DNA of 64,000 nt from positions 1 to 64,000 of the forward strand of contig NZ_JNZO01000026.1 of the NCBI RefSeq assembly GCF_000717595.1, read 5' to 3'. How positions within the stretch are numbered: the first letter of the stretch is position 1; every line of letters begins with the position of its first letter. Below, one piece after another: positions 45,173-54,178 of this stretch. Source of the stretch: Streptomyces flavochromogenes. Lineage in GTDB: Bacteria; Actinomycetota; Actinomycetes; Streptomycetales; Streptomycetaceae. The notes under the pieces were generated by a model that saw nothing but the letters and a program-made list of their open reading frames with translations, was not told the origin of the DNA and did not search any database. A program made the position numbers and the translations under genes.

Positions 45173-45274
45173 GCCCATCCCACGTGCACCCCTCGCACCG
45201 CTCGGCCCAGGGGGCCTCACAGGCATCGGAGCACTGCACCGGACTCCGTCCGGCCCCCTGGGACGCGCCTCGGT

Positions 45275-45955
45275 CTACGGCTCGAACTTGTAGCCCAGGC
45301 CACGAACCGTGACCAGGTAGCGCGGGGCACCCGGATCCGGCTCGATCTTGGCGCGGAGGCGCTTGACGTGGACGTCGAGGGTCTTGGTGTCTCCGACGTA
45401 GTCCGCGCCCCAGACCCGGTCGATGAGCTGCATACGGGTCAGCACACGGCCCGCGTTGCGCAGCAGCATCTCCAGGAGGTCGAACTCCTTCAGGGGCAGG
45501 TCGACCTTGCCGCCGGCGACCGTCACCACGTGGCGGTCGACGTCCATCCGGACCGGCCCGGCCTCCAGGGCCGCGGGGGTGACCTCCTCCGGCTCACCGC
45601 GGCGGCGCAGGACCGCGCGGATGCGGGCGACCAGCTCCCGCGAGGAGAAGGGCTTCGTCACGTAGTCGTCGGCTCCTATCTCCAGCCCGACGACCTTGTC
45701 GATCTCGCTGTCCTTGGCCGTCACCATGATGACGGGGACGTTCGAGCGGCCGCGCAGCTGACGGCACACCTCGGTACCGGGGAGCCCCGGAAGCATCAGG
45801 TCGAGGAGGACGAGGTCGGCCCCGTTGCGCTCGAACTCGTCGAGGCCGTCGGGCCCGGTCGCCGCTACGGCGACTTCGAAGCCCTCCTTGCGAAGCATGT
45901 AGGACAGGGCGTCGCTGAAGGATTCCTCATCCTCGACGACAAGCACTCGGGTCAC
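45275..45955 (-). CDS. phoP: Phosphate-response regulator PhoP
   Basis: 226 aa OmpR-type regulator. Receiver: VVEDEESF, phospho-Asp in LVLLDLMLPG, Lys in MVTAKDSE, and DDYVTKPFSSREL. Winged helix from ~130 (VDLPLKEFDLLEMLLRNAGR, RVWGADYVGDTKTLDVHVKR, VTVRGLGYKFEP). Its ATG overlaps the phoR stop by four bases. It binds PHO boxes such as those at 47256. Confidence 0.95.
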   Translation of the reverse strand: MTRVLVVEDEESFSDALSYMLRKEGFEVAVAATGPDGLDEFERNGADLVLLDLMLPGLPGTEVCRQLRGRSNVPVIMVTAKDSEIDKVVGLEIGADDYVTKPFSSRELVARIRAVLRRRGEPEEVTPAALEAGPVRMDVDRHVVTVAGGKVDLPLKEFDLLEMLLRNAGRVLTRMQLIDRVWGADYVGDTKTLDVHVKRLRAKIEPDPGAPRYLVTVRGLGYKFEP

Positions 45956-47181
45956 GGAAGGACCTCCGGGGCAGGAAGCGGTTCGGTCATGAGATCAGGG
46001 GTGTGGGACGAGGCGGGTCGGCGGTCCCGTACGGCGCCCGCCTCGGGCAGCCGCAAGGTGAAGGTGGAGCCCTGACCCTCGGTGCTCCAGACGGTGACCT
46101 CTCCGCCGTGGGAGGCGGCCACGTGCTTGACGATGGCCAGGCCGAGTCCCGTACCGCCGGTGGCACGGGAGCGGGCCGGGTCGACGCGGTAGAAGCGCTC
46201 GAAGATGCGCTCGCGGTCCCTCTCGGAGATGCCGATGCCCTGGTCGGTCACGGCTATCTCGATCAGGTCCCCGCCCGGCGCCGCGATGTGGCGGGCGGCG
46301 ATGCCCACCCTCGTACGGGCCGGTGAGTAGTTGACGGCGTTCTCCACGAGGTTGCCCAGGGCGGCGGCGAGCTGGCCGCGGCTGCCCCAGACGTAGAGGT
46401 CGGCCGCACCCCCCGACACCATGGTGATCTGCTTGGTGGAGGCGGGCTGCCGCGAGCGGTCGATCGCCTCGGCGACGAGTTCGTCCACGGACACGGGCTC
46501 GGAGTCTTCCAGCGGGTCGTCGTTCTGCACGCGGGAGAGGTCGATGAGCTCCTGTACGAGGTTGGTGAGGCGGGTCGCCTCGATCTGCATGCGGCCGGCG
46601 AAGCGGGTGACCGCCTCGGGGTCGTCCGAGGCGTCCATGACCGCTTCGGAGAGCAGGGAGAGCGCACCCGTCGGGGTCTTGAGCTCATGGCTCACGTTGG
46701 CGACGAAGTCGCGCCGTACCGCTTCGATACGACGGGCCTCGGTGAGGTCCTCGACCAGCAGCAGCACGAGGCGCGAGCCCAGCGGGGCGACCCGGGCGGA
46801 GACGGCGAGGGCCTCGCCGCGTCCGCTGCCGCGCCGGGCCAGGTCCAGCTCGACCTGCCGTATCTCTCCGTCCCTGCGGGTGTCACGGGCCATGTTGAGC
46901 ATGGGCTCGACAGCCAGTTTCCCGCCGCGGACCAGGCCGAGGGCGTACGCCGCCGAGCTGGCCTTCACCACGGAGTCGCTCTCGTCGAGGACGACCGCGG
47001 AGGAGCGCAGCACGGACAGCACGGTGTCGACGCCGGGCGGGAGCACGGCGTCGGTGTGCAGGGAAGTACGGGTGGGTCTCGCCTGGTCGCGCTCGCTCCA
47101 GCGGAACGCCAGCATGGCGATCACGCCGGTGCACACGCCGGCGATCGCGGCCAATGCGGCGACCGCCGCGTTCACGTCCAT
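45952..47181 (-). CDS. phoR: Phosphate sensor histidine kinase PhoR
   Basis: 409 aa. One N-terminal TM segment (VAALAAIAGVCTGVIAMLAF), a PAS-like region ~50-140, H-box FVANVSHELKTPTGALSLLS (His near 169), N-box LGNLVENAVNYS, G-boxes VTDQGIGI and GGTGLGLAIVKHVA. Single-TM architecture and linkage to phoP and divergent phoU fit Streptomyces PhoR. Confidence 0.94.
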   Translation of the reverse strand: MDVNAAVAALAAIAGVCTGVIAMLAFRWSERDQARPTRTSLHTDAVLPPGVDTVLSVLRSSAVVLDESDSVVKASSAAYALGLVRGGKLAVEPMLNMARDTRRDGEIRQVELDLARRGSGRGEALAVSARVAPLGSRLVLLLVEDLTEARRIEAVRRDFVANVSHELKTPTGALSLLSEAVMDASDDPEAVTRFAGRMQIEATRLTNLVQELIDLSRVQNDDPLEDSEPVSVDELVAEAIDRSRQPASTKQITMVSGGAADLYVWGSRGQLAAALGNLVENAVNYSPARTRVGIAARHIAAPGGDLIEIAVTDQGIGISERDRERIFERFYRVDPARSRATGGTGLGLAIVKHVAASHGGEVTVWSTEGQGSTFTLRLPEAGAVRDRRPASSHTPDLMTEPLPAPEVLP

Positions 47182-47255
47182 GCCTCCCAGGTTATGCGGG
47201 TGCGAGGACTCTCTCCCAGCCGTCCGAGTGGCTGCTCGAACACTCGTCGCTCAGA

Positions 47256-47288
47256 GTTCACCCCGAGGACCTGACTGGTTCACATGTG
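47256..47288. promoter_or_regulatory. PHO box (three 11-nt direct repeat units)
   Basis: GTTCACCCCGA (47256), GGACCTGACTG (47267), GTTCACATGTG (47278) are consecutive 11-nt units, two matching the PhoP consensus GTTCACC. A further unit GTTCACCTGGG lies at 47320-47330. They lie in the phoU/phoR divergent region, where PhoP is known to autoregulate. Confidence 0.85.
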
Positions 47289-47458
47289 CCCGGAGGGGCG
47301 ATGGCTCACGTCGCCCAGAGTTCACCTGGGAGAAAGTATTGATTCATGTGCGCGGGTGGAGCCGGACGCGTGCAGGGCCGAACGTGGGAGCGTGGGGATC
47401 CGAGGAACCCACTCCGGACCCCGGAGCTTTGCCGAGCTTTGCGTAGAGAGGGACATCC

Positions 47459-48139
47459 ATGCGGGACGCGTACCACGAGGAACTGGACTCGATCGGCGAG
47501 AGCCTGGTCGAGATGGCCCGGCTCGTCGGGTCGGCGGTCGGGCGCGCCACCACGGCGATGCTCGACGCGGATCTCAAGCTCGCGGAGAGCGTGATCGCCG
47601 CCGACCAGAAGGTCGACGACCTCCAGCACGAACTGGAGGCCCGGGCCATCGCACTGCTGGCGCGGCAGCAGCCGGTGGCGACGGACCTGCGGATAGTGGT
47701 CACCTCGCTGCGGATGAGCGCCGACCTGGAGCGCTCGGGCGACCTGGCGCAGCACGTGGCGAAGCTGGCCCGTCTGCGGTTCCCCGAGTCCGCGGTGCCG
47801 CGGGACCTGCACGCGACCATCCTGGAGATGGGGCAGCTGGCGCAGCGTCTGATGGCGAAGGCGGCGGAGGTCATCATCACGAAGGACGTCGACCTGGCGC
47901 TCCAGCTGGAGCAGGACGACGACGAGATGGACCTGCTGCACCGGACGCTGTTCCAGCACCTGATCGACGACCGCTGGAAGCACGGCATCGAGACGGCGGT
48001 CGACGTGACGCTGCTCGGCCGCTACTACGAGCGGTTCGCCGACCACGCGGTGTCGGTGGCGAAGCGTGTGGTGTACCTGGTGACGGGTGAGCACGCGGAC
48101 GAGCTCCAGGCGGCGGACGCGCCGGTCGAGGGCGCGTAG
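47459..48139 (+). CDS. phoU: Phosphate transport system regulator PhoU
   Basis: 226 aa, ATG 47459 after AGAGGGA. Two PhoU three-helix repeats: LVEMARLVGSAVGRATTAML with DQKVDDLQHELEARAIALLA, and MGQLAQRLMAKAAEVIIT with LGRYYERFADHAVSVAKRV, the second holding the E/D-x3-D metal motif. Divergent from phoR; links the Pst transporter to PhoR. Confidence 0.94.
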   Translation: MRDAYHEELDSIGESLVEMARLVGSAVGRATTAMLDADLKLAESVIAADQKVDDLQHELEARAIALLARQQPVATDLRIVVTSLRMSADLERSGDLAQHVAKLARLRFPESAVPRDLHATILEMGQLAQRLMAKAAEVIITKDVDLALQLEQDDDEMDLLHRTLFQHLIDDRWKHGIETAVDVTLLGRYYERFADHAVSVAKRVVYLVTGEHADELQAADAPVEGA

Positions 48140-48232
48140 CGTCGCACGGGCGCCGATGCGCCGTTGATGCGCCGGTCCGGGTGGGCATGCAATGGGGGGA
48201 GGCGATGTGCGCCTCGAAAGGGAGGGACCCCC

Positions 48233-48391
48233 ATGGCCGAATCCCCCAACACGACCGTGACCGACTCCGGGGCGGAGGCACCGCGCGAGGCGGTGCGCCT
48301 GCCCCTCCTGGGCGCCTGCGGGTGCGGCTCGGGCTGCGGCTGCGGCTGCCAGTCGGGCGGCCCGTGCCAGTGCGGCGGCTGCTCGGGCTGA
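48233..48391 (+). CDS. Cysteine-rich mini-protein (52 aa)
   Basis: ATG 48233 behind GGGAGGGA. The first half is ordinary (MAESPNTTVTDSGAEAPREA). The last 26 residues hold eight Cys in Gly-rich spacing: GACGCGSGCGCGCQSGGPCQ and then CGGC. The perfect ribosome site and the clean stop before a terminator support translation. Metallothionein-like metal binding is plausible; a modified-peptide precursor is the other idea. No modification enzyme is nearby. Confidence 0.7.
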   Translation: MAESPNTTVTDSGAEAPREAVRLPLLGACGCGSGCGCGCQSGGPCQCGGCSG

Positions 48392-48405
48392 TCGGGTGTG
48401 GCGGA

Positions 48406-48438
48406 GGGGGTGGGGTGCGGCGTCCGCACCCCACCCCC
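48406..48438. terminator. Hairpin terminator
   Basis: GGGGGTGGGGTGCGG (48406-48420), loop CGT, CCGCACCCCACCCCC (48424-48438): 15-bp perfect stem between the mini-protein and the convergent GNAT gene. Confidence 0.88.
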
Positions 48439-48459
48439 GCTGTCCTCCCTCTCCCCGTT

Positions 48460-48933
48460 CTACAGGTCCAGCACGCCCACGACCTGGTCGCCGCTGGTCT
48501 CCCCCGTCGTACGGAAACCGAGACGGTCGTAGAAGGCGCCGGGCCCTTCGTCGCCGGGTGCCCAGGTGACGTACAGCTGCGATGCGCCGCGTCGGCGCAG
48601 CTCGTCGCGGACGGCTTCGACGGCGAAGCGACCGTACCCCTTGCCCTGTCCTTCGGCGGCGATGTTGAGCCGCCAGAGACCGCTGCGCCGGTCTGCGGGG
48701 TCCTTCTGCGCGTCCCAGGGGAGGTCGAGGAAGGCCATCAGGAAGCCGACGAGTTCGTCCCCGTCGAAGATCAGCCGCGGCCAGGCGGCCTCCCCGTAGG
48801 CGTACGCCTCGGCGAGGGACCGCACGATGGGGGAGACGTTCCGCTCCTGGTGCGGATGGACACGCAGGGCGAGGGCGGCGTCGATGGTGGCGGGGGTGAC
48901 TGTCTCCAGGCGGAGGGAGGAACGGGTGCTCAT
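48460..48933 (-). CDS. GNAT acetyltransferase (SpeG/BltD-like)
   Basis: 157 aa. LRVHPHQERNVSPIVRSLAE, YGEAAWPRLIFDGDELVGFL, WRLNIAAEGQGKGYGRFAVE (acetyl-CoA loop Q-G-K-G-Y-G) and GAFYDRLGFRTTGE. Resembles the spermidine/spermine acetyltransferase-type GNATs of Bacillus. Substrate inferred only. Confidence 0.78.
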   Translation of the reverse strand: MSTRSSLRLETVTPATIDAALALRVHPHQERNVSPIVRSLAEAYAYGEAAWPRLIFDGDELVGFLMAFLDLPWDAQKDPADRRSGLWRLNIAAEGQGKGYGRFAVEAVRDELRRRGASQLYVTWAPGDEGPGAFYDRLGFRTTGETSGDQVVGVLDL

Positions 48934-49042
48934 GGCGCGACGGTAACGGCGGGGAGGGACGGGCGCCGGTGATTTATCCGCCCGGCCTGTCCTTCGGGCT
49001 GCCGCACGCTTCGGCGCTTCGGCGCTTCGGCAGTTCAGCGCT

Positions 49043-50413
49043 TCAGGGCTTCAGCGCGGCGACGGCCGTGTCGAAGGCGGAGTCGCGGTTCTGCGCGAAC
49101 TCCTCCTCGGTGAAGACCGGTGTGGGCAGGTGCGGGGGGATGCCGGTGACGTCGAAGGTCCTCCCCGTGCGGGTCAGGAACTCCTCGTTCGGGAGCGAGA
49201 ACTCCATGCCGTTCGGGAGCGAGCGGTCCAGCATGTCCGAGAAGACGCCCTGGGTCGGTCCGCCGACGCGGACGGTCCGGCCGGGTCGGTCGATGAGGGC
49301 CTGGGTGAAGGTCTCCCCCGCGCTGAACGTCGTGTCGGCCGTGAGCACGGCGACGGGGCCGGTGTAACGGGGAGCGTCGTGGGCCGGCTGCACCCGGACG
49401 GACTGCGGCGGGGTGTACCGGGTGCGCTTGCGATAGGCGAGGTACGGGGTGTCGGTCAGGCGTCCGGCGAGGTGCACGCCCAGGGCGTCGAAGCCGCCGC
49501 CGTTGAGCCGGAGGTCGATGATGAGCCCCTGGAGGGAGTCCGTGCGCTCACGGGTGAGGACGGCGTCCAGTGCCCGGTCCAGTTCGGCGAGCTGGCGGGC
49601 GTACGTACGGTCCTTCGGGTCGTAGCCGGCGAATCCGGAGATCCGCAGGTAGCCCTGTCCCTCGGGCAGGTCGGCGTAGGAGATGCGACCGTTCGCGAAC
49701 TCCTGGGGGTTCTTCCCGCCGAGGTCCCGCTCGATGATGTGCGCCTTGGCCCTGGGGTCCAGCAGATGGGGCTCGGTCGTGGTGCCGGGCCGGACGTGGG
49801 GGTCGGAGCTGAGGTCCCCGTAGGAGACGGAGACGTGCGCGTCGTTCAGCGGAGCCACCATGTCGTCGAAGAGCGCGAGGAGTTCCTCTCTCGTGGTGTC
49901 CGCGTGGACCTTGGGGCGGTAGGTGTCCCGGACGGCGTGCCAGTCGACGCCCCGGGCCGCGAAGAAGGGGTAGTTTTCCTCGAAGGTCTGCCAGAAGACG
50001 TCGAAGGCCGTGAGTGCCGTCACCCGGTCGGCGGGAGGCACGTGGCCGCAGGTCTTCGGCAGCGCTGCGAGGCGCCGCAGTCGGCGGTCGCCGGTGGCGC
50101 CGGCCACGTGCAGCGTTCCCTGCGGGCGGACCGTCAGCAGGGTCTTGTCGGTGGTGCGATAGGTGCCCGGGGCCGTCTGTACGGCCGCCTCGCCGGGTAC
50201 ACAGCTGATCGCCGTGGTCTGGTACTCCCGCAGGTGCCCGTCCGCGATCGACAGCACCGTGCCGTAGCCGTCCACGCGCCAGACGCCGTCGACCGAGCCC
50301 CCGGCGCCGGTCGGGTGGCCCGCCGCGACGGCGGGCAGGGCCGTCCCGGCGGCCAGGGTCGATGCCATGACGATCGTCATGGCGATGGCTCCTCCGAGCC
50401 TCTTGTGTCGCAT
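49043..50413 (-). CDS. Secreted S41-family peptidase
   Basis: 456 aa. Signal peptide (GGAIAMTIVMASTLAAGTAL, cleavage near PAVAA). The mature part ends with the tail-specific-protease core: LQGLIIDLRLNGGGFDALGV (oxyanion/strand) and VAVLTADTTFSAGETFTQAL, with the nucleophile Ser near residue 364. No PDZ domain is clear between residues 150 and 250, as in tricorn-like members. Role unknown. Confidence 0.82.
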   Translation of the reverse strand: MRHKRLGGAIAMTIVMASTLAAGTALPAVAAGHPTGAGGSVDGVWRVDGYGTVLSIADGHLREYQTTAISCVPGEAAVQTAPGTYRTTDKTLLTVRPQGTLHVAGATGDRRLRRLAALPKTCGHVPPADRVTALTAFDVFWQTFEENYPFFAARGVDWHAVRDTYRPKVHADTTREELLALFDDMVAPLNDAHVSVSYGDLSSDPHVRPGTTTEPHLLDPRAKAHIIERDLGGKNPQEFANGRISYADLPEGQGYLRISGFAGYDPKDRTYARQLAELDRALDAVLTRERTDSLQGLIIDLRLNGGGFDALGVHLAGRLTDTPYLAYRKRTRYTPPQSVRVQPAHDAPRYTGPVAVLTADTTFSAGETFTQALIDRPGRTVRVGGPTQGVFSDMLDRSLPNGMEFSLPNEEFLTRTGRTFDVTGIPPHLPTPVFTEEEFAQNRDSAFDTAVAALKP

Positions 50414-50593
50414 CAGGCTTCCCCGTTTTCTCGTCCCTCGTGTGCCGGGCCGTACGGCCCCACGCAGAAAACGATCATGGCCGGGGCGGGCGCCCGGGGA
50501 ACATCCGGCGAACCGGTGGCCCGTCCGGGGCCCCCCGGACGCCCGCCTCAGCGGGCCGGCGGAGGCGGGCGACCCGCCCGCAGACCCTCACCC

Positions 50594-50746
50594 ATGGGCT
50601 GCCATTCGCCCGTCGGCCAACTCGCCGTGATCGTCGAGAAGTTCAAGGAGTGGACCGATCCCGCCGCCGAGCTTCCCGCGGCGTTCGTCACCGACGTCCG
50701 CGCCTCCTTCGGCGCACTCGCCGACCGACCCGGCATGGTCCCCTGA
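50594..50746 (+). pseudogene. Epoxide-hydrolase C-terminal fragment
   Basis: GCHSPVGQLAVIVEKFKEWT resembles the conserved segment of EphA-type alpha/beta hydrolases after the nucleophile domain (D-S-P-V-G-L-A-A-W-I-V-E-K-F). The rest of the enzyme is missing and the frame runs on to an unrelated end. About 50 codons remain in the gap between the S41 peptidase and gpmA. Confidence 0.45.
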
Positions 50747-50777
50747 GGGCCGGCGCCGCAGGGTCCAGGCATGAACG

Positions 50778-50814
50778 AGGCCCCCACTTGCGGAGAGACC
50801 GCAGGTGGGGGCCT
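50778..50814. terminator. gpmA terminator
   Basis: AGGCCCCCACTTGCGG (50778-50793) pairs with CCGCAGGTGGGGGCCT (50799-50814) with one G-U; loop AGAGA. Sits 16 bp after the gpmA stop. Confidence 0.9.
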
Positions 50815-50829
50815 TGATCGTGTGCGTTG

Positions 50830-51588
50830 TTACTTCTTGCCCTGGTTCTTGACCGCCTCGATGGCCGCCGCCGCGGCCTCCGGGTCGAGGTAGGTGCCGC
50901 CCGGGTTGAGGGGCTTGAAGTTCTCGTCCAGCTCGTAGGCCAGCGGGATGCCCGTCGGGATGTTGAGGCCCGCGATGGCCTCGTCCGAGATGCCGTCGAG
51001 GTGCTTCACCAGCGCGCGGAGGCTGTTGCCGTGGGCCGCGATCAGGACCGTGCGGCCCGACAGGAGGTCCGGGACGATCGCGTCGTACCAGTACGGGAGC
51101 ATGCGCTCCACGACGTCCTTCAGGCACTCGGTGTCCGGGCGCAGCTCCGGCGGGATCGTCGCGTAGCGCGCGTCGTGTGCCTGCGAGAACTCGCTGTCGT
51201 CCGAGAGCGGCGGCGGCGGGGTGTCGTACGAGCGGCGCCACAGCATGAACTGCTCCTCGCCGAACTCGGCGAGCGTCTGGGCCTTGTCCTTGCCCTGGAG
51301 GGCACCGTAGTGGCGCTCGTTGAGGCGCCACGAACGGTTCACCGGGATCCAGTGGCGGTCCGCGGACTCCAGCGCGAGCTGGGCGGTGCGGATGGCGCGC
51401 TTCTGGAGGGAGGTGTGCAGTACGTCGGGGAGCAGGCCGGCGTCCTTGAGCAGCTCGCCGCCGCGCGTCGCCTCCTTCTCACCCTTCGCGGTGAGGTTCA
51501 CGTCCACCCAACCGGTGAACAGGTTCTTCTCGTTCCACTCGCTCTCGCCATGGCGGAGGAGGATCAGCTTGTACGGTGCGTCGGCCAT
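50830..51588 (-). CDS. gpmA: 2,3-bisphosphoglycerate-dependent phosphoglycerate mutase
   Basis: 252 aa, ATG 51588. Catalytic His in [40 protein letters not shown], and second His in [17 protein letters not shown]. Glycolytic enzyme interconverting 3- and 2-phosphoglycerate. Confidence 0.95.
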   Translation of the reverse strand: MADAPYKLILLRHGESEWNEKNLFTGWVDVNLTAKGEKEATRGGELLKDAGLLPDVLHTSLQKRAIRTAQLALESADRHWIPVNRSWRLNERHYGALQGKDKAQTLAEFGEEQFMLWRRSYDTPPPPLSDDSEFSQAHDARYATIPPELRPDTECLKDVVERMLPYWYDAIVPDLLSGRTVLIAAHGNSLRALVKHLDGISDEAIAGLNIPTGIPLAYELDENFKPLNPGGTYLDPEAAAAAIEAVKNQGKK

Positions 51589-51615
51589 GCGTACGAGCCT
51601 AATGGACCTCTGACG

Positions 51616-51680
51616 ATTGACGCGCGTCGTCAATCCGCTGGCGTCCGGCACATGAGATGCGTAAGTTACGAGAGCCGTAA
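51616..51680. promoter_or_regulatory. Two dyads in the gpmA/MFS divergent region
   Basis: ATTGAC-GCGCGTC-GTCAAT (51616-51634) and TTACG-AGAGC-CGTAA (51666-51680). The first has the length and symmetry of MarR/TetR-type operators and could control the transporter gene. No regulator gene is adjacent. Confidence 0.35.
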
Positions 51681-51714
51681 GAGGGACTTACAGATAGCAG
51701 GGGGCCGGCCACAC

Positions 51715-53115
51715 ATGTCCATCGATTCGCTCAGACGATCAGCCAGCGCGACCGTCTCCGGCCTCCCGCAGGGCTTCTGGTGGCTGTGGCTGTCGACCCT
51801 GGTCAACCGGACCGGGGCTTTCGTCCTGACCTTCCTCTCCCTCTATCTGACGGTGGAGCTCGGGCACTCGGCGTGGTTCGCCGGACTCGTCGTCGCCCTC
51901 CACGGCCTCGGCGGCGTCGCCGGCTCCCCGCTCGGCGGCGCGCTCACCGACCGCTGGGGCCGGCGTCCCACCATGGTCACCATGCACCTCGCGGCCGCCG
52001 CGTCCGCCGCCGCCCTCGCCGTCGTCACCAGCGCGTGGGCGATCGCGACGGTCGTGCTCCTCATGGGCGTCGCGATGCAGGCCGTCCGCCCGTCGATCAA
52101 CGCCACCATCGCCGACATGGTCCCCGCCCACGACGTGCGCCGGGCCTACGCCCTCAACTACTGGGCCCTCAACCTCGGCTTCGCCATCGCCTCCATCGGA
52201 GGCGGCGCCGCGATCTTCCTCGGGTACCGGACACTGTTCGTCGTCGACGCCGTCGCCACCACGCTGTGCGCCCTGATCGTCTTCCTCCGCCTCCCCGAGA
52301 CCCGGCCCGAGGCCCGGACCGACAAGGCCGGCAAGCCGGTCGTCGAGGCCAAGGTCAGCATGCTCACCGTGCTGCGCGACGCGCCGTTCCGCACCCTCGT
52401 CCTCCTCAACCTCCTCGTCTGCCTCGTCTTCACCGCCCCCTGGATCGGCCTCCCCCTCACCATGGCGGACCAGGGCCTCTCGCCCTCGTCCTACGGCGTC
52501 GTCATCGCCGTCAACGGCATCGTGATCGTCGGCTTCCAGCTGCTCGTCAACAAGGTGACCGACAAGCGCTCCCCCGTCCTCCTGCTGACCCTCTCCTCTC
52601 TTCTCTTCGCCCTCGGCACCGGCGCCACCGCCCTCGCGGGCTCCTCCGTGGTGGCCTTCGCCGCGACCGTCGTCGTCTGGACCGTCGGCGAGATGATCCA
52701 CGTCCCGACGAACGCCGCCGCCACCGCGCGCCTCGCCCCCGAGCACGCCCGCGGCCGCTACCAGGGCGTCATGGGCATGTCCTGGGCCGTCGCCGGATTC
52801 GTCGCCCCGATCGGCGCCGGCGCCATCGTCGGCGGCCCGGGCCCGAACGTCCTCTGGGCCGCGACCTTCGCCATCGGGGTCCTCGCCGCCGTCGGCTACA
52901 CCGTGCGGCTGCGCAAGGCCCTCGACGACGACATCGACATCGAGCGTGGCGGCGGCGATGACAGTGACGCCGACAGCGGCAGCGGCAGCGCCGTCGACGC
53001 GGTCCTCGACGCCGTCGTCGAGCCCGGACTCGCCGTCCGACCCGGACTCGGCGTCGAGCCCGGCGAGGGCGTCGGCGACGTCGACTCCGCCGGGAAGTCC
53101 CCCGTCAGCGCCTGA
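51715..53115 (+). CDS. MFS drug/proton antiporter (MdtH/DHA1-like)
   Basis: 466 aa; 12 predicted TM segments. Motif A between TM2 and TM3: GGALTDRWGRRPTMV. Motif-C-like region in TM5: NLGFAIASIGGGAAIFLG. The last ~50 residues form an acidic/Gly-Val-rich cytoplasmic tail. Substrate unknown. Overlaps the convergent MBL gene by 11 bp. Confidence 0.85.
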   Translation: MSIDSLRRSASATVSGLPQGFWWLWLSTLVNRTGAFVLTFLSLYLTVELGHSAWFAGLVVALHGLGGVAGSPLGGALTDRWGRRPTMVTMHLAAAASAAALAVVTSAWAIATVVLLMGVAMQAVRPSINATIADMVPAHDVRRAYALNYWALNLGFAIASIGGGAAIFLGYRTLFVVDAVATTLCALIVFLRLPETRPEARTDKAGKPVVEAKVSMLTVLRDAPFRTLVLLNLLVCLVFTAPWIGLPLTMADQGLSPSSYGVVIAVNGIVIVGFQLLVNKVTDKRSPVLLLTLSSLLFALGTGATALAGSSVVAFAATVVVWTVGEMIHVPTNAAATARLAPEHARGRYQGVMGMSWAVAGFVAPIGAGAIVGGPGPNVLWAATFAIGVLAAVGYTVRLRKALDDDIDIERGGGDDSDADSGSGSAVDAVLDAVVEPGLAVRPGLGVEPGEGVGDVDSAGKSPVSA

Positions 53116-54064
53116 CCCGGGGCCCCCTCCCGGCGAGCCTGAATCCGCTCCCCGCCCTGCGCACTTCGGCGATGCCCGACCCGCCGAAGTGCGCGGGCAC
53201 GACCAGCTCCCGCTCGTCGGCGGCTCGTTCGAGGATGCGGCGACGGCTCACCGACGCCCCTCGCGCGTCCAGGCAGAAGCAGCTGCTGTGCGCGGGGTCC
53301 AGGATCTGCACGGGACTGTGCAGGAGGTCCCCGACGAAGACCGCCCGCTCACCCGCCGACGCGAGCCTCAGCACGGCCGACCCGGGCGTGTGGCCGGGCG
53401 CGGACTCCAGGGTGAGGTGCTCGTCGATGCGGTGGACGCCGTCCCAGAGCACGATCCGCCCCGCGCGGTGGAGAGGGGCGACGCTGTCCTCGTAGACGAA
53501 CCGGTCGCTCTGGCTCCGGCCGCCGCCGTAGGCGTTGCCCGGCCCGAAGTGGGCGTCGTCCGCCGCCGGTACGAGGTACTCGGCGTGCGGGAAGGTGGGC
53601 ACCCACTCCCCGCCGCCGTGGTCGTCGGTGGGGCCGGTGCCGCCGCCGTCGCTGCCGTCGGCGGCCCGGGTGTTCCAGCCGACGTGGTCGGCATGGAGAT
53701 GGGTGTTGACGACGACGTCCACGTCCTCGGGCCGGACCCCGGCCCGCTCCAGGACGCCGAGGAAGTCCCCCTGCCAGTGGTGGAACTGCGGCGATCCGGG
53801 CCGCTCGCGCCCGTTGCCCACCCCGGTGTCGACCAGGATCGTCCGTCCCCCGCTGCGCAGCACCCATGTCTGCAGCGCCATGACCGCCCGGTCGCTCAGA
53901 GGATCCCAGTGGTCCGGCGCCAGCCAGTCCTCGTTGTCCTTCCAGGTGTCCCCGCCGGCCGAGGGGACGAGCTCGCCGGTGGTCGCGAACGGCCCCTGCC
54001 ACTCGACGACCCGGATGACCTCGACGTCCCCCACCACCGTGCGCTGTGCGCTGTCCTGTGTCAT
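53105..54064 (-). CDS. MBL-fold metallo-hydrolase
   Basis: 319 aa, ATG 54064. Metal motif NTHLHADHVGWNT (HxHxDH), DTGVGNGRERPG, ESAPGHTPGSAV and FVGDLLHSPVQI, then His in VVPAHFGGSG. Belongs to the lactonase/AttM-like group of the superfamily; activity not determinable. It is divergent from the AraC regulator at 54179, which probably controls it. Confidence 0.82.
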   Translation of the reverse strand: MTQDSAQRTVVGDVEVIRVVEWQGPFATTGELVPSAGGDTWKDNEDWLAPDHWDPLSDRAVMALQTWVLRSGGRTILVDTGVGNGRERPGSPQFHHWQGDFLGVLERAGVRPEDVDVVVNTHLHADHVGWNTRAADGSDGGGTGPTDDHGGGEWVPTFPHAEYLVPAADDAHFGPGNAYGGGRSQSDRFVYEDSVAPLHRAGRIVLWDGVHRIDEHLTLESAPGHTPGSAVLRLASAGERAVFVGDLLHSPVQILDPAHSSCFCLDARGASVSRRRILERAADERELVVPAHFGGSGIAEVRRAGSGFRLAGRGPRVRR

Positions 54065-54178
54065 GCCGTCGACGTTAGGGAGCGCCGATGAGCCTCTCAA
54101 TGCCCGTGCGGCTCCATCGGATACGCGTACGTCTCACCGTGGAGTCGTCGGGTGTTCCCGCGGGGCTACGCTGGCGCG

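Noticed and set aside
48181..48232. Upstream start for the Cys-rich mini-protein
   Set aside because: ATG 48233 has an ideal GGGAGGGA; the upstream in-frame extension has none and is low complexity.
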